From the NCBI RefSeq assembly GCF_038725785.1, contig NZ_CP109796.1, positions 1,612,001 through 1,676,000 of the forward strand: DNA of 64,000 nt. Direction: 5' to 3'. Each line of letters opens with the position of its first letter. Position 1 is the first letter of the stretch. The notes under the pieces were generated by a model. The model was not told the origin of the DNA. It did no database searches and worked only from the letters and a program-made list of their open reading frames with translations. Source of the stretch: Termitidicoccus mucosus. Lineage in GTDB: Bacteria > Verrucomicrobiota > Verrucomicrobiia > Opitutales > Opitutaceae. A program made the position numbers and the translations under genes. This document shows positions 55,967-64,000 of this stretch, piece after piece.

Positions 55967-56758
55967 TTATTTCCCCGGCTTCCTCCGGTAATCCAATCCC
56001 GCCTTTTTGGCCTGGCTGTGCTGCAACCGGCGTTCGATGTGATACACGCGCCCGTCTTTGACAAACACCGCGCCGGTTTGCTTGAACGCGAAGCTGACGT
56101 TGGCCCGCTCGCATTGCCCGCGCAACGACACAAGCCACTCGTGGCGGCAGGGCCGCGCCGCCGGGCCGGACTCGCCGCCGGCGATCACCTCCTCGATGCC
56201 GTCGTCCAGCCACGGGGAAATGTCCATCGCCGTCAGGAGCGGCTCGTGGATGATGATTTTGTGCCTGAGCGGGCAGCGTTTGAAAAACGGCAGCCGAAAG
56301 TCCGCCTGCCGCTGGCTTTCGCAAGTCGCGCCGACGGTCACATTATCGTAGCCGTCGCCCCAGTCGGGCGGCAGGCAGTCCGTGAAACGCTCGATGCGCT
56401 TGGTCAAAAAAAGGAAATGACAGTCGGCGCGCTCGCGCATCACCGCCCACGCCTCCTGGCGCCAGGCGTCGCAGTGCGGGTGCAAAAAATCGGAGGTGAA
56501 ACAGGTGTAGAAAAACGAGCCCGGCGGAAACACATGGGCGCCAGCCTTGTTTCGCTGGACGGGCAGGAGAAAGTCGCGTGTCTTGCGGATGGCGGTGCTG
56601 TCGATGCCGTGCAGGGCGTCGCGGCGAAAGACGTAGCAGTTCAGGCACCCCTCACTATGCCGGGTGCAGCCGTGCCAGAGGTTCCAGAGCGCCGTCCTCG
56701 GCGGGCGCCGGAGGACCGGGAGGGCGTCGTCCTCAAACAAGAGATATTGCCCGGTCAT
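55967..56758 (-). CDS. DUF5131 (phage Gp37/Gp68-like) protein
   Basis: Protein of 263 residues with the family motif WNLWHGCTRHSEGCLNCY, three cysteines spaced C-x6-C-x2-C as in radical-SAM-like proteins, then FFYTCFTSDFLH, FLFLTKRIERF, VTVGATCESQRQAD and VIAGGESGPAARPC. Family members are often phage-borne and their reaction is unknown; a metal-sulphur cluster is inferred. I chose the ATG at 56758 (MTGQYLLFEDD); a TTG at 56794 would overlap the acpS stop. Chromosomal setting, no phage genes beside it. Confidence 0.82.
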   Translation of the reverse strand: MTGQYLLFEDDALPVLRRPPRTALWNLWHGCTRHSEGCLNCYVFRRDALHGIDSTAIRKTRDFLLPVQRNKAGAHVFPPGSFFYTCFTSDFLHPHCDAWRQEAWAVMRERADCHFLFLTKRIERFTDCLPPDWGDGYDNVTVGATCESQRQADFRLPFFKRCPLRHKIIIHEPLLTAMDISPWLDDGIEEVIAGGESGPAARPCRHEWLVSLRGQCERANVSFAFKQTGAVFVKDGRVYHIERRLQHSQAKKAGLDYRRKPGK

Positions 56759-56790
56759 GGAAATGGTGCGCCCTCCAAGGCCCGCGGGCC

Positions 56791-57219
56791 TCAAGGTTGC
56801 TCGCGCACGAGCGCCGCGACGGCCATGGCGGCGGTGTCCGTGTGCGAAAGCGTGAGCAGGATCCGCGTCGCGCCGGCGCGGCGAAGAAGCGCCTCGCCGG
56901 CCGCGTCGAGACGGACCAGCGGCTCGTGGCGCGCGCCGTGATAGACCGATATCGAATGCCAGCCGAGTTCCGCCCCGATGCCGGTGGTGAACGCCTTCGA
57001 CACCGCCTCTTTCGCGGCGAAGCGGGCCGCGAGGTGCTTGTGCGGATGCTTGATGGCGAGGCAGTAGCCGAGTTCCTCGTCCGTGAAGACGCGCCGGAGA
57101 AAACGCTCGCCCTGCCGTTCGTGCACGCCGCGGATGCGGTCAATGTCCACGATGTCCGCCCCGAGCCCGACGAGGAGGCCGCCGGGGGGAAGGGTGAGCG
57201 CGGGGAGTGGAGCGGACAT
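56791..57219 (-). CDS. acpS: holo-[acyl-carrier-protein] synthase
   Basis: Transfers phosphopantetheine from CoA to acyl carrier protein, 142 residues. Metal ligands D22 (GADIVDIDRI) and E71 (FAAKEAVSKAF), both in place, and the late LLTLSHTDTAAMA motif. Usual length is about 120-130. pdxJ lies just upstream on the same strand; the pdxJ-acpS pairing is common in proteobacteria as well. Confidence 0.95.
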   Translation of the reverse strand: MSAPLPALTLPPGGLLVGLGADIVDIDRIRGVHERQGERFLRRVFTDEELGYCLAIKHPHKHLAARFAAKEAVSKAFTTGIGAELGWHSISVYHGARHEPLVRLDAAGEALLRRAGATRILLTLSHTDTAAMAVAALVREQP

Positions 57220-57230
57220 GATCGGTTCAG

Positions 57231-57326
57231 TTTCTTTCTCTTTATTCTTTATCTTTCCTCTTTCTCTTTTTGAAACCGATGGAGCCGCGTGAAAAGAAAG
57301 AGGATAGATAAAGAATAAAGAAAAAG
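57231..57326. repeat. inverted TCTTTAT-word element between pdxJ and acpS
   Basis: Arms 57239-57265 and 57295-57321 are 27-bp inverted repeats with one mismatch, polypyrimidine against polypurine. 57238-57266 is identical over 29 bases to 19738-19766. It separates two genes that are usually coupled. Confidence 0.92.
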
Positions 57327-57336
57327 ATGGAATGGG

Positions 57337-58083
57337 TTATCCGTTCATCCGCCTCTTCATTTCCCGCACGGCCTCGTCGATGCCGGCAAAGAGCGCGCGG
57401 CTGATGATGCTGTGGCCGATGTTGAGCTCGTGCAGATGCGGGAGCGCGCGCACTTCGGCGATGTTGACGTAGTTGATGCCGTGGCCGGCATTGACGACGA
57501 GCCCGCTGTCATGCGCGAGCGCCGCGCCGACGGCGAGGCGCTTGTATTCGGCGGCGCGGGCGCGCGCGTCGTAATACGCGTTGGCGTAGGCGCCGGTGTG
57601 CAGCTCGATCCACGGGGCGCGGAGTTTCGCGGCGAGTTCGATCTGCGCGGGATCGGGGTCGATGAAAAGGCTCGTGCTGATGCCCGCTGTATTCATCGCT
57701 TCGATACACGCGGCCACGCGGTCGCGCCCGCCGGCGACATCGAGCCCGCCCTCGGTCGTGACCTCCTCGCGGCTTTCGGGCACGAGGCAGACGGACTCGG
57801 GGCGGAGCTTCAGGGCGAACTCCGTCATCGCGGGCGTGCAGGCCATTTCGAGGTTAAGGCGCGTCGCGGTGGTTTCGCGCAAACGCCACACGTCGCGCTC
57901 CTGGATGTGGCGGCGGTCCTCGCGCAGGTGCACGGTGATGCCGTCCGCCCCCGCGCGCTCCGCCATGACCGCGAGCATGACGGGATCGGGTTCCACGGCG
58001 CCGCCGGCCGTCGCGGCTACCTGCCGATAACGCGCCTGCCGCACGGTGGCGCAGTGGTCGATGTTTACTCCGAGCAGAATCAT
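57337..58083 (-). CDS. pdxJ: pyridoxine 5'-phosphate synthase
   Basis: Condenses deoxyxylulose 5-phosphate with aminoacetone phosphate to pyridoxine phosphate, 248 residues. [15 protein letters not shown] with H10, [63 protein letters not shown] and [15 protein letters not shown] chose the ATG at 58083 ([10 protein letters not shown]), the family start; the frame stays open upstream. Divergent from the next membrane-protein gene across a 112-base gap. Confidence 0.96.
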   Translation of the reverse strand: MILLGVNIDHCATVRQARYRQVAATAGGAVEPDPVMLAVMAERAGADGITVHLREDRRHIQERDVWRLRETTATRLNLEMACTPAMTEFALKLRPESVCLVPESREEVTTEGGLDVAGGRDRVAACIEAMNTAGISTSLFIDPDPAQIELAAKLRAPWIELHTGAYANAYYDARARAAEYKRLAVGAALAHDSGLVVNAGHGINYVNIAEVRALPHLHELNIGHSIISRALFAGIDEAVREMKRRMNG

Positions 58084-58195
58084 GTCGCCAGCACACAGCA
58101 ACGCAGCCGCCAAGAAAACATGAAAAGCATGCGAATCGGAAATATTCTTCCTGACGCGGGCCGCGCAGTCGTGCAACGTGGCCGCCTCCCTTTTC

Positions 58196-58966
58196 ATGCC
58201 GACGACTCCCGAATCCACCGACTCCGCCAACGCCCTCCCCCGCCCCGTCGCGGCGGCGGCCGCCGCCGCTCCCGCCCAGCCCAGACGCGAGAATCTGCTG
58301 CTCAACATCATCTGCAACATCGCCGTGCCGTCACTGATCCTGATGAAATTCAGCTCGGAGCGCTGGCTCGGCCCGGTCTGGGGCCTCGTCATCGCGCTGG
58401 CGTTTCCGGCCGGCTACGGGCTCTGGGATTTCGCGCGCAGGCGGCAGGCCAATTTCATCTCCATCATCGGATTTGCGAGCGTGCTGCTCACGGGCGGATT
58501 CGGGCTGCTGAAGCTCGACGGCTTCTGGTTTGCGGTCAAGGAGGCGGCCGTTCCCTCCGTGATCGGCCTGTTTGTGCTGCTGTCCGCGCGCACAAAACGC
58601 CCGCTGGTGAAAACCATCATCTACAACGACCAGGTGCTCGACACCGCGCGCGTGGACACGGCGCTGGCGGAACGCGGACGCCAGCGCGATTTCGAAAACC
58701 TGCTGGCCCGCTCCAGCCGCGCGCTGGCGGGCACGTTTCTGGTCAGCGCGATCCTGAACTTCGGACTCGCACGCTACCTCCTGAAAAGTCCGCCCGGCAC
58801 GGAGGCGTTCAACGCGGAACTCGGCCGGATGAACATCTGGAGCTGGCCCATCATCGTGCTGCCCAGCATGGTCATGCTGATGTTCGTGCTGTGGAAACTC
58901 ATCGGCGGCATCCAGCGCCTGACCGGTCTGGAACAGGAGCAGATTTTCCGCGGCGGCAAAAAATGA
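58196..58966 (+). CDS. VC0807-like multi-span membrane protein
   Basis: Integral membrane protein of 256 residues with about six helices. Phrases [53 protein letters not shown] and [19 protein letters not shown] resemble the VC0807/septation-protein-A-like family. The N-terminal 35 residues are Ala/Pro-rich. Function unknown. The ATG at 58196 is preferred over a GTG at 58178. Confidence 0.65.
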   Translation: MPTTPESTDSANALPRPVAAAAAAAPAQPRRENLLLNIICNIAVPSLILMKFSSERWLGPVWGLVIALAFPAGYGLWDFARRRQANFISIIGFASVLLTGGFGLLKLDGFWFAVKEAAVPSVIGLFVLLSARTKRPLVKTIIYNDQVLDTARVDTALAERGRQRDFENLLARSSRALAGTFLVSAILNFGLARYLLKSPPGTEAFNAELGRMNIWSWPIIVLPSMVMLMFVLWKLIGGIQRLTGLEQEQIFRGGKK

Positions 58967-59062
58967 GGCGCCCGCCCCGGCCCGCGCGCAGTCCGTCCGC
59001 CCGAGAAGGATTTTGATCGAAGAAACCGGTCCGCCTGCCACCATGAGCGACCTCACCCCATC

Positions 59063-60088
59063 ATGATAGCCTTCATTCTCGCCATTGCCCTCACGCTCGG
59101 CTGCTCCTTTTTCTGCTCGATGCTTGAGGCGATGATCCTCAGCACCACGGAGGCCGAAATCGAATCGCTCAAGCAGGCCAAAAGGCAGCGCGGGGAAATT
59201 CTGGAAAAATTGAAGGCGCGCCTCGACGAGACCATCTCGGCCATCCTCACGCTCAACACCATCGCCAACACCCTCGGCTCCGTCATCATCGGCGGCATCG
59301 CCGCGCACCTCTTCGGCCACGCCATCCTCGGTGTCGTCTCGGTCGCGCTGACGCTCTCCATTCTGATTTTCTCCGAGGTCATCCCCAAAAACATCGGCGT
59401 CGCCTATCGCCGCGGGCTCCAGCCGGTGTTTGCCTATCCGTTGTTCCTGATGTGCCGCGCGCTCCGGCCGGTGACATGGCTCTGCAACCTCATCGTCCGC
59501 CTCGTCGTGCGCCAGCCCGTGCAACACACCAATTCGGGGCAGGAAATCATCCTTCTGGCCCGGCGCGGCGCGCAGCAAGGCACCCTCACCGCAAACGAAT
59601 CCAGCCTCATCGCCAACGCGCTCTCGCTCGACGACGTGCGGGTGGACGAGATCATGACGCCGCGCACGGTCGTCACGGCCCTGCCGAAAAAAGCCACCAT
59701 CGCCGACGTGTTCCGCGAGTTTCCCAACCTCCCCTTCGGACGCATGCCCGTTTACGGCCGGAACATCGACGACATCGCCGGCATCGCGCGCCGCCGCGAC
59801 CTGCTCAAGGCCAAGGCCAACGACCGCGACGCCGACCTAGTGGAAAAGCACATGCAGGAGGCGCATTTCATCCCCGAAACCATCACCGCCGCCGCCGCGC
59901 TCCAGGTTTTTCTGAAGACACACCAGCAGATGATGATCGTCGTGGACGAATTCGGCTCAACCAGCGGCGTGCTGACGATGGAGGATGTGATCGAGCATCT
60001 CCTCGGCCGCGAGATTTTCGAGCGGGACGACATCGCCGTGGACATGCGCGAACTCGCCCGCGCAAAGCTGCGCCGGGCCAAAAAATAA
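59063..60088 (+). CDS. CNNM/CBS-domain hemolysin-like membrane protein
   Basis: Protein of 341 residues with an N-terminal CNNM transporter-like domain (about 1-165: CSMLEAMILSTTEAEIE, LTLNTIANTLGSVIIGG, FSEVIPKNIGVAYRR) and a tandem CBS pair (about 190-315: DEIMTPRTVVTALP, MIVVDEFGSTSGVLTMEDVIEHLLG). The C-terminal CorC_HlyC domain found in many relatives is missing, so this is the short form. Probably concerned with Mg2+/Co2+ homeostasis, by family. The gap 60089-60275 holds nothing recognised. Confidence 0.88.
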   Translation: MIAFILAIALTLGCSFFCSMLEAMILSTTEAEIESLKQAKRQRGEILEKLKARLDETISAILTLNTIANTLGSVIIGGIAAHLFGHAILGVVSVALTLSILIFSEVIPKNIGVAYRRGLQPVFAYPLFLMCRALRPVTWLCNLIVRLVVRQPVQHTNSGQEIILLARRGAQQGTLTANESSLIANALSLDDVRVDEIMTPRTVVTALPKKATIADVFREFPNLPFGRMPVYGRNIDDIAGIARRRDLLKAKANDRDADLVEKHMQEAHFIPETITAAAALQVFLKTHQQMMIVVDEFGSTSGVLTMEDVIEHLLGREIFERDDIAVDMRELARAKLRRAKK

Positions 60089-60275
60089 CGGCGCCGTCGG
60101 CACGGCCCGCCTCCCGTTTGTGGCGGCGCGGCAGGAAACGCGACAGCACGCGGCGCGACATCAACATTTTCGCCACACCCCGCGCCTGGCAACCTGCGCT
60201 TTTATGTCGTGACCCGCCGGGTTTAATCGACACCGTCACCGTTTTGTGCAACGTTTTACTTCCTCATTCACCACC

Positions 60276-61526
60276 ATGCGTTCCCCTGCCCGCCCGTTCC
60301 TCCTCGCCGCGTTCGCCTTTTGCTCGCTGTGCCTCGCGCCCGCGCGCATCGCCGCCGCCGATGCCAGCCCACCCTTGCCCGACATCCAAGGCGCCGATCC
60401 CGCCGTCCTCGCCGCCGCGCGCGAGCGCATCCGCGCCGGCGACACCTCGCTCAAACCCGCCTTCGATCGCCTCCTTCGCGACGCCGAAAAAGCCCTCGCT
60501 CTCAAACCCGCCTCGGTCCTCGACAAAACCAAGATCGCCGACTCCCGCGACCCGCACGACTATTTCAGCCTCGGCCCCTATTGGTGGCCGGATTCCGCGA
60601 AACCCGGCGGGCTTCCCTACATCCGCCGCGACGGCGAGGTGAACCCCGAAAGCAAAACCGGCACCGACGCGCCCGCGTTCGCCCGCACCTGCAAGACCGT
60701 CGAACTCCTCGGCCTCGCCTACTACTTTACCGGCAAAACCGCCTGCGCCGAAAAAGCCGCGCAACTCACCCGCGTCTGGTTCCTTGACCCCGCCACGCGC
60801 ATGAACCCCAACCTCACCTACGCGCAAGGCATCCCCGGCCGCGCCGCCTCGCGCGGCACCGGCATTCTCGAATCGCGCCATCTCGCATCGCTCACCGACG
60901 GCCTCGCGCTCATCGACGGCAGCCCCGCGTGGACCGCCGACGACCGGGCCGCGATGCGCGCCTGGCTCGAAACCTTTTATGCGTGGCTCACCACGAGCAA
61001 AAACGGCCGCGACGAGGCCGCCGCCGAAAACAACCACGGCACCTGGTATGACGTGCAGGCCGCGCATCTCGAACTCGCGCTGGGCAAAAAAGAAGCCGCG
61101 CTCAAGCGCATCAAGAAACAGATCCCCGCCCGCGTCGCCGCGCAGATCAAAGCTGACGGACGCCAGCCCCACGAACTCGCCCGCACCAATTCGCTCGGCT
61201 ACTCCCTCTTCAACCTCGAAGCCCTCGCCGCCCTCGCGCAACTCGGCGAACGCGCCGGCTGGCCCGAGGGCTGGAGCCACGCCGCCAAGGACGGACGCGG
61301 CATCCGCGCCGCGCTCGCCTACGTCGCGCCCTACATCGACCCGGCCAGGACCTGGCCGAAAAAAGATCTCAAGCCCGGCGACACCGACCGCATCGCCCCG
61401 CTCCTCCGCGCCTTTCTCGCCCGCCAGAGCGACGCGTCGCTCCTCGCCCTCTACGAAAAATTCGGCGACACTCCGGAAAACAAAGCCGCCCGCTGGCAGC
61501 TTCTTCTGCCGCCGCCGCGCAAATGA
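60276..61526 (+). CDS. secreted alginate-lyase-family protein
   Basis: Secreted protein of 416 residues: signal peptide (MRSPARPFLLAAFAFCSLCLAP) and an (alpha/alpha) toroid of the Alginate_lyase Pfam family (PL5/PL38-like). Signatures are SLGPYWWPD, GLPYIRRDGEVNPES and AENNHGTWYDVQ near 250-258, whose Asn-His pair is the likely catalytic site. It would cleave alginate or another uronate polymer in the periplasm or outside. A sugar kinase and sugar porter follow on the opposite strand, suggesting a small carbohydrate-use region. I chose the ATG at 60276 for the signal peptide. Confidence 0.85.
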   Translation: MRSPARPFLLAAFAFCSLCLAPARIAAADASPPLPDIQGADPAVLAAARERIRAGDTSLKPAFDRLLRDAEKALALKPASVLDKTKIADSRDPHDYFSLGPYWWPDSAKPGGLPYIRRDGEVNPESKTGTDAPAFARTCKTVELLGLAYYFTGKTACAEKAAQLTRVWFLDPATRMNPNLTYAQGIPGRAASRGTGILESRHLASLTDGLALIDGSPAWTADDRAAMRAWLETFYAWLTTSKNGRDEAAAENNHGTWYDVQAAHLELALGKKEAALKRIKKQIPARVAAQIKADGRQPHELARTNSLGYSLFNLEALAALAQLGERAGWPEGWSHAAKDGRGIRAALAYVAPYIDPARTWPKKDLKPGDTDRIAPLLRAFLARQSDASLLALYEKFGDTPENKAARWQLLLPPPRK

Positions 61527-61649
61527 GGCCGCCGCCTCGTGTCCGAAATTCACAACAAGCCCGGCCTTGCAGCCGATGCGATGCAACCTATGGGTTACAT
61601 CACCGGCAACGCTTGGCCTGTCTTTTGGCCGGGCAATCCAATTACGGCC

Positions 61650-62540
61650 TTATTCCGCCGGCAGCCATGCGCCGGCGTTGCCACAGACACGCGCGGCCAG
61701 ATCGCTGCCGAGCTTCGCCGCCTCGGCATATGACAATCCGCGCAGGCATCCGCACAAAAACCCGGCCGAAAACGCATCCCCGGCGCCCACCGTGTCCACG
61801 ATTTTTTCGGCGGGCGAGGCCGGCACCTCGACGGGCTCCATGCCCGCCTCGTAAATCACTGCGCCCCGCGGCCCTTTTGTCAGCAACACCACGCGCACCG
61901 GCCAGCGTTCGCCCATGGCGGCGGCGAAACCGGCCTCGTCGCCGCCGGGCAATCCCAGCCACTTCGCCATGAGCGGAAGCTCCTCGTTGTTCAGCTTGAG
62001 CACGTCCGTGCGCGCCAGCGACTCGCGCACGGTTTCCACCGACGGCCAGGGCTGTCGCAGATTCACGTCAAAAAAACGCAGGCACCCGCGCGGCGCCAGT
62101 GCGAGCAGCGAGCGCACGGTTTCGCGGGAACGCGCCGAGCGCTGCGCCAGCGAGCCAAAATAAAACGCCCCCGCCTCCGCCGCGACCGCGCGCGCCAGGG
62201 ACGCATCGGCTATATGGTCCCAAGCCGCGTCCTCGCGGATATGATAACTCGGAATGCCCGCGCCGGACAATGTCACGTCCACGCCGCCGGTCGCCTTCCC
62301 CGCGATTTGCTGGATGCCATCCGCCGGGAAATCCCGCGCGCGCAGCCGGACGAGCATTTCGCGCCCCAATCCGTCATCGCCCACCGCGCTGACCAGCAGG
62401 CACTCGGCGCCGACCAAGTGCGCCATCACCGCCACGTTCGCGGATGCGCCGCCCGGCTTCGCGCCATCCGGCAGCATATCCCATAACAGCTCGCCGAAAA
62501 CCAGAAGTTTTTTCCCATGAATGGGTGATTTAATTGTCAT
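61650..62540 (-). CDS. PfkB-family sugar kinase (fructokinase-like)
   Basis: Ribokinase-family carbohydrate kinase of 296 residues. The N-terminal KLLVFGELLWDMLPDGAKPGGASANVAVM resembles fructokinases. LSGAGIPSYHI, KLNNEELPLM and the anion-hole/catalytic motif DTVGAGDAFSAGF near 247-259 are present. Phosphorylates a hexose, probably fructose. Its upstream neighbour on the same strand is a sugar porter, separated by a 305-base repeat region. No repeat element was seen in the 123-base gap to the convergent lyase gene. Confidence 0.9.
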   Translation of the reverse strand: MTIKSPIHGKKLLVFGELLWDMLPDGAKPGGASANVAVMAHLVGAECLLVSAVGDDGLGREMLVRLRARDFPADGIQQIAGKATGGVDVTLSGAGIPSYHIREDAAWDHIADASLARAVAAEAGAFYFGSLAQRSARSRETVRSLLALAPRGCLRFFDVNLRQPWPSVETVRESLARTDVLKLNNEELPLMAKWLGLPGGDEAGFAAAMGERWPVRVVLLTKGPRGAVIYEAGMEPVEVPASPAEKIVDTVGAGDAFSAGFLCGCLRGLSYAEAAKLGSDLAARVCGNAGAWLPAE

Positions 62541-62565
62541 GACAAACGGTTTCTAGAAGGATCAA

Positions 62566-62832
62566 TTTTTTGAACAAAAGGGGACAAAGGATATATTTTA
62601 TATCATGGTCTTCTTGGTTTCCTTTGTTCTCTTCTGTTCAAAACAATGGTTCGGTTTTACTGTTCACAGATTGCATAGATTTCCACATTTAATAATTTAT
62701 TTTTCAATCTGTGTTAATCTGTGGCCAGTTTAGTGGCCTCTTGTTTTTTGACAGAATGAACGGAATGAAATGGAATGGACAGAATGGTTTTTTAATTTTG
62801 TTCATTCTTTTAAATTTTGTTCATTCTGTCCA
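62566..62832. repeat. three consecutive inverted-word modules
   Basis: Module 1 (about 62566-62645): GAACAAAAGGGGACAAAGG facing CCTTTGTTCTCTTCTGTTC. Module 2 (about 62662-62724): CACAGATTGCATAGATT facing AATCTGTGTTAATCTGTGG. Module 3 (about 62749-62832): GACAGAATGAACGGAATG facing TTGTTCATTCTGTCC. The phrase AATGGTTCG recurs after modules 1 and 3. AT-rich. The gap 62541-62845 between kinase and porter genes has no ORF. Confidence 0.85.
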
Positions 62833-62845
62833 AATAATGGTTCGT

Positions 62846-64000
62846 TTATTTTACCGGCTGGTTTTGCCGGCCCGCCAGACGCGCCTGCATTTCCTCCAGC
62901 GGCACGCCTTTCGTTTCCGGGAACCAGCGCAGCACGACGATGATTTGCAGCAGCATCATGGCGGCGAAAAAATAAAACGGGATGCCCGCGCCGGGTTCCC
63001 CGGCATTTTTGGCGAACACCGGAAACAGCCAGGAGATCGCCGCCGCCATGATCCAATGCGTCGAGCTGCCCAGCGTCTGGCCTTTCGCCCGGACGGCGTT
63101 CGGAAAAATCTCGCTTATATAAACCCAGATCACCGCGCCCTGGCTGAACGCATGGCAGGCGATGTAGCCGATGAGCAGCCAGACCAGCGCACCGTGATAT
63201 TGGTTGATGGTGAAAATCCACGCCACGCCCAGCAGGCAGACGCCCGTGCCGGCTGCGCCGGCGAGCAGGAGCGGCTTGCGCCCCACCCGGTCGATGACCG
63301 CCATGCCCAGCATGGTGAAGACGAGATTGGTCGCGCCGATGGCGACCGACTGCAAATCGCCGGAGACCTTGTCGAAACCCGCCATGCCGAAGATCGGGTT
63401 GAGATAATACAGAAGCGCGTTGATCCCGTCGAGCTGGTTGAACATCGCCACCGAGACCGCAAGAAAAACCGGCAGCGCGTAAATGCGCTGGAACAACGGC
63501 ACGGACACCCGCCTTTGCCCCGCTTCCGCCTCCAGCGAGGCTTGGACCGCCGCGATCTGCGCGGCCGCGTCGGGCGCGCCGGTTTGCACAAACACATTTT
63601 CCGCCTCCCCGGGGCGGCCCGCCATGACCAGCCAGCGCGGACTCTCGGGGATGCCTTTCAAGAACAGCCAGAACGCCAGCGCGGGCGCGGCCTCCACGCC
63701 AAGCTTCCAGCGCCATTCGGCCGCGCCGAAGTCGAGCAGGCCGATGATATAATTCGACAGAAACGCCAGCAGGATGCCGAGCACGATATTGAATTGGAAA
63801 AACGCGCCCAGCCGCCCGCGCCATTGCGGAGGCGCGATTTCCGCCAGATACATCGGGCAGATCACCGTGGAGCCGCCGATGCCGAGCCCGCCGATGACGC
63901 GAAACACCACCAGCGACCAGAAATTCCACGCCACGGCGCAGCCGGCGGCGGACACAAAAAACAGCACGCCGGCCCATTGCAGGCAACGCTTGCGGCCGAG
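62846..64000 (-). CDS. sugar porter (MFS), 5' end beyond window
   Basis: Major-facilitator sugar transporter of the SP family, 384 residues visible. The open frame runs off the right edge, so the N-terminal helices are missing; the visible part begins LGRKRCLQWAG, the loop 2-3 GRK motif. Other signatures: PQWRGRLGAFFQFNIVLGI, GIPESPRWLV, QLDGINALLYYLNPIF, DRVGRKPLLLAGA, and PETKGVPLEEMQ. About ten helices are visible. Likely proton-coupled uptake of a hexose or pentose, and co-oriented with the sugar kinase downstream. Confidence 0.9.
   Translation of the reverse strand, partial: LGRKRCLQWAGVLFFVSAAGCAVAWNFWSLVVFRVIGGLGIGGSTVICPMYLAEIAPPQWRGRLGAFFQFNIVLGILLAFLSNYIIGLLDFGAAEWRWKLGVEAAPALAFWLFLKGIPESPRWLVMAGRPGEAENVFVQTGAPDAAAQIAAVQASLEAEAGQRRVSVPLFQRIYALPVFLAVSVAMFNQLDGINALLYYLNPIFGMAGFDKVSGDLQSVAIGATNLVFTMLGMAVIDRVGRKPLLLAGAAGTGVCLLGVAWIFTINQYHGALVWLLIGYIACHAFSQGAVIWVYISEIFPNAVRAKGQTLGSSTHWIMAAAISWLFPVFAKNAGEPGAGIPFYFFAAMMLLQIIVVLRWFPETKGVPLEEMQARLAGRQNQPVK

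Overview
The window reads as a high-GC chromosomal segment of a Verrucomicrobiota bacterium, most likely Opitutaceae. This is inferred from the gene set and style: starts mostly without Shine-Dalgarno sequences and with C-rich leaders, an L25 of the long CTC type, a eukaryote-like UDP-sugar pyrophosphorylase, and very abundant palindromic repeats. No rRNA or tRNA gene, prophage, insertion sequence with transposase, or CRISPR array was seen.

Layout. About 0.2-8.5 kb (minus strand) is a complete Kdp high-affinity potassium uptake operon, read in the order 28-codon ORF, kdpF, kdpA, kdpB, kdpC, kdpD, kdpE, with a candidate KdpE operator upstream. 8.6-13.2 kb holds a MipA/OmpV-like porin, a membrane alpha/beta-hydrolase and an RlmI-type rRNA methyltransferase. 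13.4-19.7 kb holds pabB, prfC, a DUF3127 OB-fold protein, a long-chain polyprenyl diphosphate synthase and a CPBP protease. 19.8-24.5 kb is a TonB receptor divergent from a secreted six-hairpin-type glycosidase. 24.8-34.5 kb is a plus-strand housekeeping block (rplY, pth, rpsF, ssb, rplI, valS, trmD, rplS, tkt). 34.9-38.9 kb (minus) is a phosphosugar mutase, a UDP-sugar pyrophosphorylase and an FtsB-like protein. 39.1-50.5 kb holds a sugar-phosphate transferase, fhs, a HAD phosphatase, prfA, glyA, menB, a glutamine amidotransferase, a META-type lipoprotein and rarA. 50.8-58.1 kb (minus) holds two hypothetical proteins, dprA, nnr, DUF5131, acpS and pdxJ. 58.2-64 kb holds two membrane proteins, an alginate-lyase-family protein, a PfkB sugar kinase and a sugar porter cut by the window end.

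The most striking feature is a dense population of non-coding modular repeats from about 15 kb onward, apparently of two kinds. The first is REP/REPIN-like: a GTAG, GTGG or GGAG foot followed by a GC-rich hairpin, usually as inverted pairs, with stems that differ by compensatory changes. The second is arrays of degenerate 6-7 bp words (AATCCGC, AAGTGAC, ATCGAAA, TCTTTCC types), often as inverted arms. They fill seven of the nine convergent intergenic gaps, form leaders directly upstream of prfC, tkt and fhs, and are inserted in frame inside valS, prfC, rarA and nnr, where they encode extra linker peptides. This resembles in principle the in-frame palindromic elements of Rickettsia and the RAYT-mobilised REPINs of proteobacteria, but with a different vocabulary. 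No RAYT gene lies in the window.

The housekeeping genes fit together as translation (rplY, pth, rpsF, rplI, valS, trmD, rplS, prfA, prfC, rlmI), replication and recombination (ssb, rarA, dprA, DUF3127), one-carbon metabolism (fhs, glyA, pabB), isoprenoid quinone synthesis (polyprenyl synthase, menB), cell-envelope sugar metabolism and polysaccharide use.
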